Positions 1 through 8,414 of a stretch of 64,000 nt of DNA are shown here, piece by piece. A model generated the notes under the pieces. It was not told the DNA's origin and did no database searches. It saw nothing but the letters and a program-made list of their open reading frames with translations. Each line of letters begins with the position of its first letter. Within the stretch, counting starts at the first letter, position 1. The stretch is from Pseudomonas sp. Choline-02u-1. Lineage in GTDB: Bacteria > Pseudomonadota > Gammaproteobacteria > Pseudomonadales > Pseudomonadaceae. Made by a program: the position numbers and the translations under genes. The stretch lies in assembly GCF_002836515.1 (NCBI RefSeq), contig NZ_PJBC01000010.1, positions 1-64,000 of the forward strand, written 5' to 3'.

Positions 1-19
1 TTGTAACGGTCAGCCGTAA

Positions 20-535
20 TTAAACGACTGGAGCACGCCAGTCATCGGAACCCGAAGTACCGGATACTTCGTGGGTCCAGGTGATTTTGCGGTAGGTGAA
101 CTGCACTTCTTCCAGGTGGGTGAAGTGCGCGTTGCCTGGATCCTGGCAGTTGTGCATTTTGTTGTTGATGGCGACGATGATCGCGTCTTCCAGTTTGGTG
201 GTGTAGTAGTGCTCTTGGGTGCCTTGGGCCGAAGTGCGGTACCACTGGATAACGATTTCGCTCATGCGCTCGCCGGAAGTCAGTGCTGCTTGCAGCAGTG
301 GCGAAGCCTTGTCGTAGACCTTGGTGATCACAACTGGCTTGTGAACGCGCTGACCGGTTGGCTGACCGGATTGCGGGTCACGCGGGATGATCACGTCGTG
401 GGTGAAAGCCTGAACCATGACCTGGTCTTCGTGGCCTTCCTGGTAGGTGTTGCCAACGGAGTCGGCGGTGAAGGCGCCGGCAGTGATCAGGCCTTGTTTT
501 TCGCCGGTAACCGACATGTACGCTGGTGTTGCCAT
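20..535 (-). CDS. hcp: Hcp family type VI secretion tube protein
   Basis: A 171-residue protein of the Hcp family, which stacks as hexameric rings to form the inner tube of the type VI secretion machine and can carry effectors. The call rests on the family-typical length, the N-terminus MATPAYMSVTGEKQG, the central HKPVVITKVYDKASPLL segment and the YYTTKLEDAII strand. The ATG at 535 is preceded by a good AAGGAG ribosome site. No other T6SS gene lies in the window, so this is either an orphan hcp or the edge of a cluster lying before position 1. The upstream region has a sigma-54-like promoter and a palindrome array, described separately. The family call is secure; which T6SS it serves cannot be seen. 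Confidence 0.93.
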   Translation of the reverse strand: MATPAYMSVTGEKQGLITAGAFTADSVGNTYQEGHEDQVMVQAFTHDVIIPRDPQSGQPTGQRVHKPVVITKVYDKASPLLQAALTSGERMSEIVIQWYRTSAQGTQEHYYTTKLEDAIIVAINNKMHNCQDPGNAHFTHLEEVQFTYRKITWTHEVSGTSGSDDWRAPVV

Positions 536-604
536 GGGGTGCTCTCCTTGCGGATAAAGTTAGGGTGCCCGGAGGCGAAATCGCCCGGTGGGTGGCTGAG
601 GGAT

Positions 605-620
605 ATCAAGGAGCGTGCCA
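605..620 (-). promoter_or_regulatory. Candidate sigma-54 (RpoN) promoter of hcp
   Basis: On the minus strand the sequence reads TGGCACGCTCCTTGAT, against the consensus TGGCACG-N4-TTGCW. The GG at -24 and the ten-base spacing are kept; the -12 dinucleotide is GA instead of GC. A start site about 12 bases downstream would give a leader of roughly 60 bases before the hcp ATG. RpoN control of some hcp and T6SS genes is known; applying it here is inference. Confidence 0.6.
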
Positions 621-703
621 GGTTTTGCGCGGTGCCCGGATGGCGGGGGCTTGAGGGCGGCGGATTCAGAAACGGCCGATTTTTTACCGCGATAACCGGA
701 AGA

Positions 704-749
704 AAGTGCGCAAGAAGTTGCGCAGTACTGCGCAACTTCTTGCGCACTT
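704..749. repeat. Perfect 46-bp palindrome made of two inverted 18-bp boxes
   Basis: The two arms are exact reverse complements centred between 726 and 727. Each arm contains TGCGCAAGAAGTTGCGCA (707-724) or its reverse complement (729-746). The box is itself an imperfect palindrome (TGCGCAA and TTGCGCA around four bases), as expected for a dimeric regulator's site. It lies about 100-140 bp upstream of the candidate hcp sigma-54 promoter, the usual place for an enhancer-binding protein. Confidence 0.75.
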
Positions 750-808
750 GGCTGCAGGGCTTGAGCGGTGTGGGCTGCAGAGGATTTACCCGCTGAAATA
801 TTACAACC

Positions 809-832
809 AACTGCGCAACTTCTTGCGCAGTT
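809..832. promoter_or_regulatory. Third copy of the 18-bp palindromic box
   Basis: The core TGCGCAACTTCTTGCGCA at 812-829 is identical to the box at 729-746, and the inverted symmetry extends to AACTGCGCAA/TTGCGCAGTT around a CTTC loop. Box centres are spaced 22 and 83 bp, close to 2 and 8 helical turns, so all three would face the same side of the helix. It lies between hcp and wspA. Confidence 0.7.
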
Positions 833-977
833 GGGCATTTGCCAGCGCCGAGGTGTCTGCTTCGCGAGCAGGCTCCTTCCTGCAGAGGCGCAAAACACGG
901 GTTGGAAAGCGTCTTATAAATGAAACACCGCGCTCGGCTATACTCCCCGCATTTCGATCAGGCACCGAGGAATCACT

Positions 978-2600
978 GTGAAGAACTGGACGTTGCGCCA
1001 ACGAATTTTGGCGAGCTTTGCGGTGATTATCGCGATCATGCTGTTGATGGTGGTGCTGTCCTACTCACGGCTGCTGAAGATCGAGGCCAGTGAGAACAGC
1101 GTGCGTGACGATGCCATTCCAGGCGTCTATTACAGCTCGATGATTCGTGGCGCATGGGTCGACAGTTATTTGCAGACCCAGGAGCTGCTCGGCCTCAAGG
1201 AAGGCCAGGGCATTTCCAATGAAGATGCGGCGGACTACAAGGCGTTCGAAGCGCGTCTGCAGGAACAGATGGCCAACTATCGCAAGACCATGGCCACCGA
1301 TGAGGACCGATCCGAATTCGCCTTGTTCGAGAAGTATCACGACACCTACATCCAGATTCAGGATGCTGTCCTGGACTTGCACTCGCGCAATCTGGAAGCC
1401 GATGCAATCAAGCTCTTTAACGAAAAGCTGACCCCAGCCTGGTACACCGGGCGCATGAAACTCAACGACATCATTGGCGAGAACAAAGTCGTCGCCGATA
1501 ACGCAATGGCCAACATCGACGACGCGGTGGCAACGGCCAAAGTCAGCATGGTCATTTCCCTGCTGGTTGCGGTGCTGGCCGCCGGCCTCTGCGGTCTGCT
1601 GTTGATGCGCGCGATCATGGCGCCGATGAACCGCATCGTGACCATCCTCGACATCATGCGCACCGGTGATCTGAGCTCGCGCCTGAACCTCGATCGCAAG
1701 GACGAATTCGGCGCGGTCGAAACCGGCTTCAACGATATGATGACCGAACTGACGTCGCTGGTGTCCCAGGCCCAGCGCTCTTCGGTGCAGGTGACCACTT
1801 CGGTCACCGAGATCGCCGCCACCTCCAAGCAGCAACAGGCCACCGCCACCGAAACCGCAGCGACCACCACCGAAATTGGCGCCACCTCCCGCGAGATCGC
1901 GGCGACCTCGCGGGATCTGGTGCGCACCATGACCGAAGTCTCCACCGCTGCCGATCAGGCTTCGGTGCTCGCCGGCTCCGGCCAGCAAGGCCTGGCGCGC
2001 ATGGAAGACACCATGCATTCGGTCATGGGCGCGGCGGATCTGGTCAACGCCAAACTGGCGATCCTCAACGAGAAGGCCGGCAACATCAATCAGGTGGTGG
2101 TGACCATCGTCAAGGTCGCCGACCAGACCAACCTGCTGTCGCTCAACGCGGCGATCGAAGCCGAGAAGGCGGGCGAGTACGGTCGCGGTTTTGCGGTGGT
2201 CGCCACCGAAGTCCGACGTCTGGCCGATCAGACTGCCGTGGCCACGTACGACATCGAGCAAATGGTTCGCGAGATCCAGTCGGCGGTGTCGGCCGGGGTG
2301 ATGGGCATGGACAAGTTTTCCGAAGAAGTACGTCGGGGCATGTCCGAAGTGCAGCAGGTCGGCGAGCAGCTGTCGCAGATCATCCATCAGGTGCAGGCAT
2401 TGGCGCCGCGCGTGTTGATGGTCAACGAAGGCATGCAGGCCCAGGCCACCGGCGCCGAGCAGATCAACCATGCGCTGGTGCAGTTGGGCGATGCCAGCAG
2501 CCAGACCGTCGAATCGCTGCGTCAGGCCAGTTTCGCCATTGATGAGCTGAGCCAGGTGGCCGTCGGCCTGCGCAGCGGCGTTTCGCGATTCAAAGTCTGA
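978..2600 (+). CDS. wspA: WspA, membrane chemoreceptor of the Wsp surface-sensing pathway
   Basis: A 540-residue methyl-accepting receptor. It has TM helix 1 (about residues 10-29), a periplasmic four-helix-type sensor, TM2 (about 190-211), HAMP (about 212-265) and a cytoplasmic signalling domain whose hairpin tip includes ADQTNLLSLNAAIEAEKAGE (381-400). In Pseudomonas, WspA responds to surface contact and drives the kinase WspE. The start is GTG at 978, with GAGGA six bases before it. A TATACT at 939-944 could be the -10 box of the operon promoter, though no good -35 is seen. It is the first gene of a seven-gene run whose order matches wspABCDEFR, which is why this receptor can be named. Confidence 0.95.
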   Translation: MKNWTLRQRILASFAVIIAIMLLMVVLSYSRLLKIEASENSVRDDAIPGVYYSSMIRGAWVDSYLQTQELLGLKEGQGISNEDAADYKAFEARLQEQMANYRKTMATDEDRSEFALFEKYHDTYIQIQDAVLDLHSRNLEADAIKLFNEKLTPAWYTGRMKLNDIIGENKVVADNAMANIDDAVATAKVSMVISLLVAVLAAGLCGLLLMRAIMAPMNRIVTILDIMRTGDLSSRLNLDRKDEFGAVETGFNDMMTELTSLVSQAQRSSVQVTTSVTEIAATSKQQQATATETAATTTEIGATSREIAATSRDLVRTMTEVSTAADQASVLAGSGQQGLARMEDTMHSVMGAADLVNAKLAILNEKAGNINQVVVTIVKVADQTNLLSLNAAIEAEKAGEYGRGFAVVATEVRRLADQTAVATYDIEQMVREIQSAVSAGVMGMDKFSEEVRRGMSEVQQVGEQLSQIIHQVQALAPRVLMVNEGMQAQATGAEQINHALVQLGDASSQTVESLRQASFAIDELSQVAVGLRSGVSRFKV

Positions 2601-3136
2601 TGAGCGAAATCGTCGCCAAGCGTAGCGCCGCGCCAGTTGCGAAGCAGGCGCTGTTCCTGCTGTTTCGCATCGGCAGCGAACGCTACGCCCTGCGCGCCAC
2701 TGAAGTGGCGGAAGTGCTGCCGCGCCTGCCGCTGAAGCCGATTGCCCGGGCGCCGCAGTGGGTGGCCGGGGTGTTCGCCTATCGCGGTGCGGTGGTGCCG
2801 GTGATTGATCTCAGCGCGCTGACTTTTGGCCAGCCCGCGAAGGAGCGCACCAGCACGCGGCTGGTGTTGGTCAATTATCAGCCGGAGCAATCGCAACCAG
2901 CGCAATGGCTCGGGCTGATACTCGAGCAGGCCACCGACACGCTGCGCTGTCATCCGGACGATTTCCAGCCCTACGGCCTCGACAACCGCGAGGCGCCGTA
3001 CCTCGGCCCGGTGCGCGAAGATGCGCAGGGATTGCTGCAATGGGTGCGGGTCAAAGACTTGCTCGATGATGCCGTGCGCAGTTTGTTGTTCCCCGATCCG
3101 CCGCGTGATCCGGCGCAGTCAGAGGCGCAGCCATGA
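2600..3136 (+). CDS. wspB: WspB, CheW-like coupling protein
   Basis: A 178-residue CheW-domain protein. The motifs LFRIGSERYALRATEVAEVL and GVFAYRGAVVPVIDLSAL are typical of the CheW fold. It should link receptor WspA to kinase WspE. Its ATG overlaps the wspA stop codon by one base (TGATG), so translation is probably coupled. It differs in length and sequence from the second CheW-like protein, WspD. Identity rests on the domain plus its position in the operon. Confidence 0.93.
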   Translation: MSEIVAKRSAAPVAKQALFLLFRIGSERYALRATEVAEVLPRLPLKPIARAPQWVAGVFAYRGAVVPVIDLSALTFGQPAKERTSTRLVLVNYQPEQSQPAQWLGLILEQATDTLRCHPDDFQPYGLDNREAPYLGPVREDAQGLLQWVRVKDLLDDAVRSLLFPDPPRDPAQSEAQP

Positions 3137-4404
3137 GTGGTGATCAGCGCTTTTTCGATTTCCTCAAAGAACGCATCGGCCTCGATGTCGCTTCGGTGGG
3201 CGCGGCGATCATCGAGCGTGCCGTGCGCCAGCGCACCACGCTGTCCCAGGCCGCCCACGCCGACGAATATTGGCAGCTGTTGCAAGGCTCGCGGGACGAA
3301 CAGCAAGCACTGATCGAAGCGGTGATCGTTCCGGAAACGTGGTTTTTCCGTTACCCGGAATCCTTTGCCACCTTGGGCAAACTGGCCCGTCAGCGTCTCG
3401 CCGAGCTCAACAACATGCGCGCGTTGCGCATCCTCAGCCTGCCGTGCTCGACCGGTGAAGAACCCTATTCGATCGCCATGGCCCTGCTTGATGCCGGGAT
3501 CAAGCCGCATCAGTTCAAGGTCGATGGCATGGACATCAGCCCGCTATCGGTGGACAAGGCGCGCCGTGCTGTTTACGGCAAGAACTCGTTTCGCGGGCAG
3601 GATCTGCAATTTCGCGATCGGCATTTCATGCCTGAGCAGGACGGCCACCGGGTCAACGAATACGTTCGCGAACAGGTGCGCTGGCAGGTCGGCAATGTCC
3701 TCGATCCGACACTGTTGGCGAGCGAGCCAGCCTTCGATTTCGTGTTCTGCCGCAACCTGCTGATCTACTTCGACCAGCCGACGCAGAAGCAGGTGTTCGA
3801 AGTGCTCAAGCGTCTGACCCATGTCGACGGCGTGCTGTTTATCGGCCCGGCGGAGGGCAGTCTGCTCGGGCGCTTGGGCATGCGCTCGATCGGCATCGCG
3901 CAGTCGTTCGCTTTCAGCCGTCACAGCGAGCCGCACCCCGAACCGCTGCCGACGCCCAAACCGGTTGCCGTGCCAGTCAGCCAGTCGCCCCGCAGCACGC
4001 CGCCCGCGCCAGTGCGCAACCGGCCGTTCGCTGCCGTGACGCCTTTGCCGGTGACGAAAAAAGCCTCCGACCCGGACGCCGCAACACTGCTGGCCAACAT
4101 CGCCGCGTTGGCCAACGAAGGCAAAAGCGCCGAGGCTCGTGCCGCGTGCGAACATTATCTGCGCCGGCATGAACCTGTGGCGCAGGTGTTCTACTGGCTC
4201 GGCCTGCTCAGCGATGTCGCCGGCCTGAGCCTCGAAGCCCAGGGTTTCTATCGCAAGGCCTTGTACCTTGAGCCGCAACACCCCGAAGCGCTGATGCACC
4301 TGGCCGCGTTGCTGCAGGCCCAGGGCGACACGGCGGGTGCCCGACGATTGCAGGAGCGCGCCGCCCGCAGCGGGCGCACCGCCGACAGTGAGCGTAAACG
4401 ATGA
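3133..4404 (+). CDS. wspC: WspC, CheR-like receptor methyltransferase with C-terminal TPR
   Basis: A 423-residue protein with a CheR methyltransferase domain. The SAM-binding LPCSTGEEPYSIAMALL is near residue 103, and DFVFCRNLLIYFDQPTQ lies further on. A proline-rich linker (about 265-310) leads to tetratricopeptide-like helices (about 320-410). It would methylate glutamates of WspA using S-adenosylmethionine, opposing WspF. The start overlaps wspB by four bases (ATGA). The TPR tail is the usual architecture of WspC and is absent from the single-domain CheR of flagellar chemotaxis. Confidence 0.93.
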   Translation: MSGDQRFFDFLKERIGLDVASVGAAIIERAVRQRTTLSQAAHADEYWQLLQGSRDEQQALIEAVIVPETWFFRYPESFATLGKLARQRLAELNNMRALRILSLPCSTGEEPYSIAMALLDAGIKPHQFKVDGMDISPLSVDKARRAVYGKNSFRGQDLQFRDRHFMPEQDGHRVNEYVREQVRWQVGNVLDPTLLASEPAFDFVFCRNLLIYFDQPTQKQVFEVLKRLTHVDGVLFIGPAEGSLLGRLGMRSIGIAQSFAFSRHSEPHPEPLPTPKPVAVPVSQSPRSTPPAPVRNRPFAAVTPLPVTKKASDPDAATLLANIAALANEGKSAEARAACEHYLRRHEPVAQVFYWLGLLSDVAGLSLEAQGFYRKALYLEPQHPEALMHLAALLQAQGDTAGARRLQERAARSGRTADSERKR

Positions 4405-5084
4405 GCGCGTCCGACACTTTGAACGTTACCCACGAAGACGCCCGAGCCATCGATGATTGCTGGAACCGTATCGGCATTCATGGCGACAAGACCTGCCCGC
4501 TGCTGGACGAGCACATCCATTGCCGCAACTGTTCGGTGTATTCCGCCGCCGCCACGCGGCTGCTCGACCGCTATTCGCTGCAGCAGGACCAGCGCGAAGC
4601 GGTGGTCGGCAAGGTCGAAATCGATGTCAAAACCCGCTCGCTGTTGATGTTTCGCCTCGGCGAGGAATGGCTCGGACTGGCGACGCGCAGTCTCGTCGAA
4701 GTGGCGCCACTGCAGGCGATTCACTCGTTGCCGCATCAGCGCTCGCGCGCCCTGCTCGGGGTAGCCAATGTCCGTGGTGCGCTGGTCGCGTGTCTGTCGC
4801 TGGTGGAGTTGCTCGACCTCGACGGCAGCGCTGCGCCGGTCAGCGGCGGCCGAGTCATGCCGCGCATGCTGATCATCGGCGCCCACGGCGGGCCAGTGGT
4901 GGTGCCGGTGGATGAGGTCGACGGCATTCATGCCATCGACGAACGCATCCTCGACGCGGCGTCGCAGTCCGGTGTGCAGGCCAGTGCCAAGTACACTCGA
5001 GGCGTTCTGCAATATCGCGGTCGCAGCCTGCGCTGGCTGGATGAAGAACAGCTGTTGTCCGCCGTGACCCGGAGCCTGACATGA
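4401..5084 (+). CDS. wspD: WspD, second CheW-like coupling protein
   Basis: A 227-residue protein. The N-terminal part (about residues 1-65) contains a cysteine-bearing stretch, KTCPLLDEHIHCRNCSVYS. A CheW domain follows, with FRLGEEWLGLATRSLVEVAP and GVANVRGALVACLSLVELL. It overlaps wspC by four bases. The N-terminal extension with three cysteines is absent from WspB and could bind a partner or metal, though nothing in the sequence proves that. Function as receptor-kinase coupler is inferred from family and operon. Confidence 0.92.
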   Translation: MSASDTLNVTHEDARAIDDCWNRIGIHGDKTCPLLDEHIHCRNCSVYSAAATRLLDRYSLQQDQREAVVGKVEIDVKTRSLLMFRLGEEWLGLATRSLVEVAPLQAIHSLPHQRSRALLGVANVRGALVACLSLVELLDLDGSAAPVSGGRVMPRMLIIGAHGGPVVVPVDEVDGIHAIDERILDAASQSGVQASAKYTRGVLQYRGRSLRWLDEEQLLSAVTRSLT

Positions 5085-7351
5085 CCCCCGAGCAAATGCG
5101 CGACGCCTCACTGCTCGAACTGTTCAGCCTCGAAGCCGAAGCCCAGACTCAAGTCCTCAGCGCCGGGCTGCTGGCGCTGGAGCGCAATCCGACCCAGGCC
5201 GATCAACTGGAGTCGTGCATGCGCGCGGCGCATTCGCTCAAAGGCGCGGCGCGCATCGTTGGTATCGACAGTGGCGTCAGCGTCGCCCACGTTATGGAAG
5301 ATTGCCTGGTCAGCGCGCAGGAAGGGCGTTTGTTGCTGCGCCCCGAGCACATCGACGCGTTGCTGCAGGGCACCGACCTGCTGATGCGCATCGCCACGCC
5401 GACCAATGCGCCGCAACCTGCGGACATTGACGCCTACGTGACGCTGATGGGGCGTTTGCTCGATCCCTCGACCCCAGCCGCTGTGGTTGCCGCGCCGCCG
5501 ATGGCCGAATTGCAGATCGAGCCAGCGCCAGTAGCGTCAATACCGATCATGGACGAGCCCGCCGAGCCGCCCCCGCGCAAAAACAAACGCACCACCGAAG
5601 GCGGCGAACGCGTCTTGCGCGTCACCGCCGAACGCCTGAACAGCCTGCTCGATCTGTCGAGCAAATCGCTGGTGGAAACCCAGCGTCTCAAGCCGCATCT
5701 GGCGACCATGCAGCGCCTCAAACGCATGCAGAACAACGGTCTGCGCGCGCTGGAAAACCTCAATGTGCACCTGAAGGAACATGCTCTGAGTCTGGAAGCA
5801 CTCGAGTCGCTGGAGGATGCGCGGCGCTTGCTCGCCGAGTCGCAGCAACTGCTCAGCGAGAAAAACGCTGAACTCGACGAATTCGCCTGGCAGGCCAGCC
5901 AGCGCGCACAAGTGCTTTACGACACTGCGCTGGCCTGCCGCATGCGCCCGTTCGCCGATGTGTTGAGCGGGCAGGCGCGCATGGTTCGCGACCTCGGCCG
6001 CAGCCTCGGCAAACAAGTGCGCCTGGAGATCGAAGGCGAGAAAACCCAGGTCGATCGCGACGTGCTGGAGAAGCTCGAAGCGCCGCTGACTCACCTGCTG
6101 CGCAACGCCGTTGATCACGGCATCGAAACCCCGGAACAACGCCTGCTCAAGGGTAAGTCCGAAGAAGGCCTGATCCGCCTGCGCGCCTCCCATCAGGCCG
6201 GTCTGCTGGTGCTGGAGTTGAGCGATGACGGCAATGGCGTCGATCTGGAAAAAGTCCGCCGCAGCATCGTCGAACGCCAGTTATCCCCAGCCGAAACCGC
6301 AGCGCAATTGAGCGAAGAGGAGTTGCTGACGTTCCTGTTTCTGCCGGGATTCAGCCTGCGCGACAAAGTCACCGAAGTGTCCGGCCGTGGCGTCGGCCTC
6401 GATGCGGTTCAGCACATGGTTCGCCAACTACGCGGGGCCGTGGTGCTCGAACAGGCGGCGGGCGAGGGCAGTCGTTTTCATCTGGAAGTGCCGCTGACCT
6501 TGTCGGTGGTGCGCAGTCTGGTGGTGGAAGTCGGCGAGGAGGCTTACGCATTCCCGTTAGCGCATATCGAACGTATGTGCGATCTGGCCCCCGAAGACAT
6601 CGTGCAGATCGAAGGGCGTCAGCATTTCTGGCACGAAGGCCAGCATGTTGGCCTGGTGGCGGCCAGTCAGTTGCTCAACCGCCCGGCCAGTCAGAACGAT
6701 GGCGCTACCCTCAAAGTCGTGGTGATCCGCGAGCGCGAAGCAATTTATGGGGTGGCGGTCGAGCGCTTCGTCGGCGAGCGCACGCTGGTGGTGTTGCCGC
6801 TGGATGAGCGTCTGGGCAAGGTTCAGGACATTTCCGCCGGGGCCTTGCTCGATGATGGCTCGGTGGTGCTGATCGTCGATGTCGAAGACATGCTGCGTTC
6901 GGTGGACAAGTTGCTCAATACCGGGCGTCTGGAACGCATTGCCCGCCACGGTAACCAGGCCGCCGAAGCAGCGCGCAAACGGGTGTTGGTGGTCGACGAT
7001 TCGCTGACGGTGCGCGAGCTGCAGCGCAAATTGCTACTCAATCGCGGCTACGACGTCGCGGTAGCGGTGGACGGCATGGACGGGTGGAACGCGCTGCGTT
7101 CGGAGAACTTCGACCTGCTGATCACGGACATCGACATGCCGCGCATGGACGGCATCGAGCTGGTCACCCTGTTGCGCCGCGACAACCGTCTGCAATCGCT
7201 GCCGGTGATGGTGGTGTCGTACAAGGATCGCGAAGAAGACCGCCGCCGTGGACTGGACGCCGGCGCCGACTATTATCTAGCCAAAGCCAGTTTTCATGAC
7301 GACGCCCTGCTCGATGCAGTGGTCGAGCTCATTGGGGGAGCGCGGGCATGA
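5081..7351 (+). CDS. wspE: WspE, hybrid CheA-type histidine kinase with receiver
   Basis: A 756-residue hybrid kinase. It has an N-terminal Hpt domain with phospho-acceptor His51 in AAHSLKGAAR, a proline-rich linker, a dimerisation and ATPase core (HLLRNAVDHGIETPEQR N-box; GRGVGLDAV G-box), a CheW-like regulatory domain, and a C-terminal receiver with Asp683 in ITDIDMPRMDG. It takes phosphate from ATP and passes it to WspR (activating the cyclase) and WspF. It overlaps wspD by four bases and wspF by four. All catalytic motifs appear intact. Confidence 0.94.
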   Translation: MTPEQMRDASLLELFSLEAEAQTQVLSAGLLALERNPTQADQLESCMRAAHSLKGAARIVGIDSGVSVAHVMEDCLVSAQEGRLLLRPEHIDALLQGTDLLMRIATPTNAPQPADIDAYVTLMGRLLDPSTPAAVVAAPPMAELQIEPAPVASIPIMDEPAEPPPRKNKRTTEGGERVLRVTAERLNSLLDLSSKSLVETQRLKPHLATMQRLKRMQNNGLRALENLNVHLKEHALSLEALESLEDARRLLAESQQLLSEKNAELDEFAWQASQRAQVLYDTALACRMRPFADVLSGQARMVRDLGRSLGKQVRLEIEGEKTQVDRDVLEKLEAPLTHLLRNAVDHGIETPEQRLLKGKSEEGLIRLRASHQAGLLVLELSDDGNGVDLEKVRRSIVERQLSPAETAAQLSEEELLTFLFLPGFSLRDKVTEVSGRGVGLDAVQHMVRQLRGAVVLEQAAGEGSRFHLEVPLTLSVVRSLVVEVGEEAYAFPLAHIERMCDLAPEDIVQIEGRQHFWHEGQHVGLVAASQLLNRPASQNDGATLKVVVIREREAIYGVAVERFVGERTLVVLPLDERLGKVQDISAGALLDDGSVVLIVDVEDMLRSVDKLLNTGRLERIARHGNQAAEAARKRVLVVDDSLTVRELQRKLLLNRGYDVAVAVDGMDGWNALRSENFDLLITDIDMPRMDGIELVTLLRRDNRLQSLPVMVVSYKDREEDRRRGLDAGADYYLAKASFHDDALLDAVVELIGGARA

Positions 7352-8358
7352 GGATCGCAATCGTCAACGACATGCCCCTGGCGGTGGAGGCGCTGCGCCG
7401 AGCGCTGGCCTTCGAGCCGGCGCATCAGGTGATCTGGGTCGCCAGCAACGGCGCCGAGGCGGTGCAACGCTGCGCCGAATACACTCCGGACCTGATTCTG
7501 ATGGATCTGATCATGCCGATCATGGACGGCGTCGAAGCCACGCGGCGGATCATGGCCGAGACGCCGTGCGCCATTGTCATCGTCACCGTCGACCGTCAGC
7601 AGAACGTGCATCGTGTGTTCGAGGCCATGGGCCACGGCGCGCTGGATGTGGTCGACACCCCGGCGATCGGCGCTGGCAATGCTCAGGAAGCCGCCGCGCC
7701 GTTGCTGCGCAAGATCCTCAACATCGGCTGGCTGATCGGCGACAAGGCGCCGCGTGCGCGCCCGACGCCGAGTTCGCCGCGCAGTTCTCCGTCACGGCAG
7801 CGGCTGGTGGCGATCGGTTCGTCCGCCGGCGGGCCGGCGGCGCTGGAAATGTTGCTCAAAGGCCTGCCGAGGGATTTTTCTGCGGCGATCGTGCTGGTGC
7901 AGCATGTCGACCAGGTATTCGCCGCAGGCATGGCCGAATGGCTGGCCAGCGCCAGCGGTCTCGATGTGCGTCTGGCCCGCGAAGGCGAGCCGCCGCAGAG
8001 CGGCGCGGTATTGCTGGCCGGCACCAATCACCATATTCGCCTGCTCAAGAACGGCACGCTGGCCTACACCGCCGAACCGGTCAACGAGATCTATCGCCCC
8101 TCGATCGACGTTTTTTTCGAGAGCGTTGCCAGTTACTGGAACGGTGACGCGGCCGGGGTTTTATTGACCGGGATGGGGCGCGATGGCGCGCAAGGGCTTA
8201 AGCTCATGCGCCAACAGGGTTATTTGACCATCGCCCAGGATCAGCACAGCAGTGCGGTGTACGGCATGCCCAAGGCTGCCGCGGCGATCGATGCTGCGGT
8301 GGAAATCCGCCCGCTGGAAAAGATAGCGCCACGATTGCTGGAGATTTTCCCCAAATGA
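7348..8358 (+). CDS. wspF: WspF, CheB-like methylesterase (negative regulator of Wsp)
   Basis: A 336-residue response regulator with receiver Asp53 (LMDLIMPIMDG) and a CheB methylesterase domain with the serine motif IGSSAGGPAAL, the histidine in VLVQHVD and the aspartate region LLTGMGRDGAQG. It demethylates WspA and resets signalling. In other pseudomonads, loss of wspF locks WspR on and gives wrinkly colonies; here the frame is full length with no lesion. Its stop overlaps the ATG of the mini-ORF at 8355. Confidence 0.94.
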   Translation: MRIAIVNDMPLAVEALRRALAFEPAHQVIWVASNGAEAVQRCAEYTPDLILMDLIMPIMDGVEATRRIMAETPCAIVIVTVDRQQNVHRVFEAMGHGALDVVDTPAIGAGNAQEAAAPLLRKILNIGWLIGDKAPRARPTPSSPRSSPSRQRLVAIGSSAGGPAALEMLLKGLPRDFSAAIVLVQHVDQVFAAGMAEWLASASGLDVRLAREGEPPQSGAVLLAGTNHHIRLLKNGTLAYTAEPVNEIYRPSIDVFFESVASYWNGDAAGVLLTGMGRDGAQGLKLMRQQGYLTIAQDQHSSAVYGMPKAAAAIDAAVEIRPLEKIAPRLLEIFPK

Positions 8359-8414
8359 ACAGGTTGATCCGCAATCCAGGCCCCCGCAGTACTCAGGTGA
8401 CCGCCCATGAATGA
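8355..8414 (+). CDS. Possible 19-residue coupling mini-ORF between wspF and wspR
   Basis: An ATG at 8355 overlaps the wspF stop (ATGA) and opens a 19-codon frame, [19 protein letters not shown]. It ends with TGA at 8412-8414, five bases beyond the wspR ATG at 8407. Every other junction in the operon is a direct overlap, so this frame would restore continuous ribosome passage across the only gap. A weak TGGAG lies before its start. There is no peptide homology to lean on and it may be chance. Confidence 0.3.
   Translation: MNRLIRNPGPRSTQVTAHE

Noticed and set aside
1065..2471. Long minus-strand frame opposite wspA (468 codons)
   Set aside because: Histidine- and glycine-rich composition typical of the antisense frame of a high-GC gene; the plus-strand frame has clear chemoreceptor domains.
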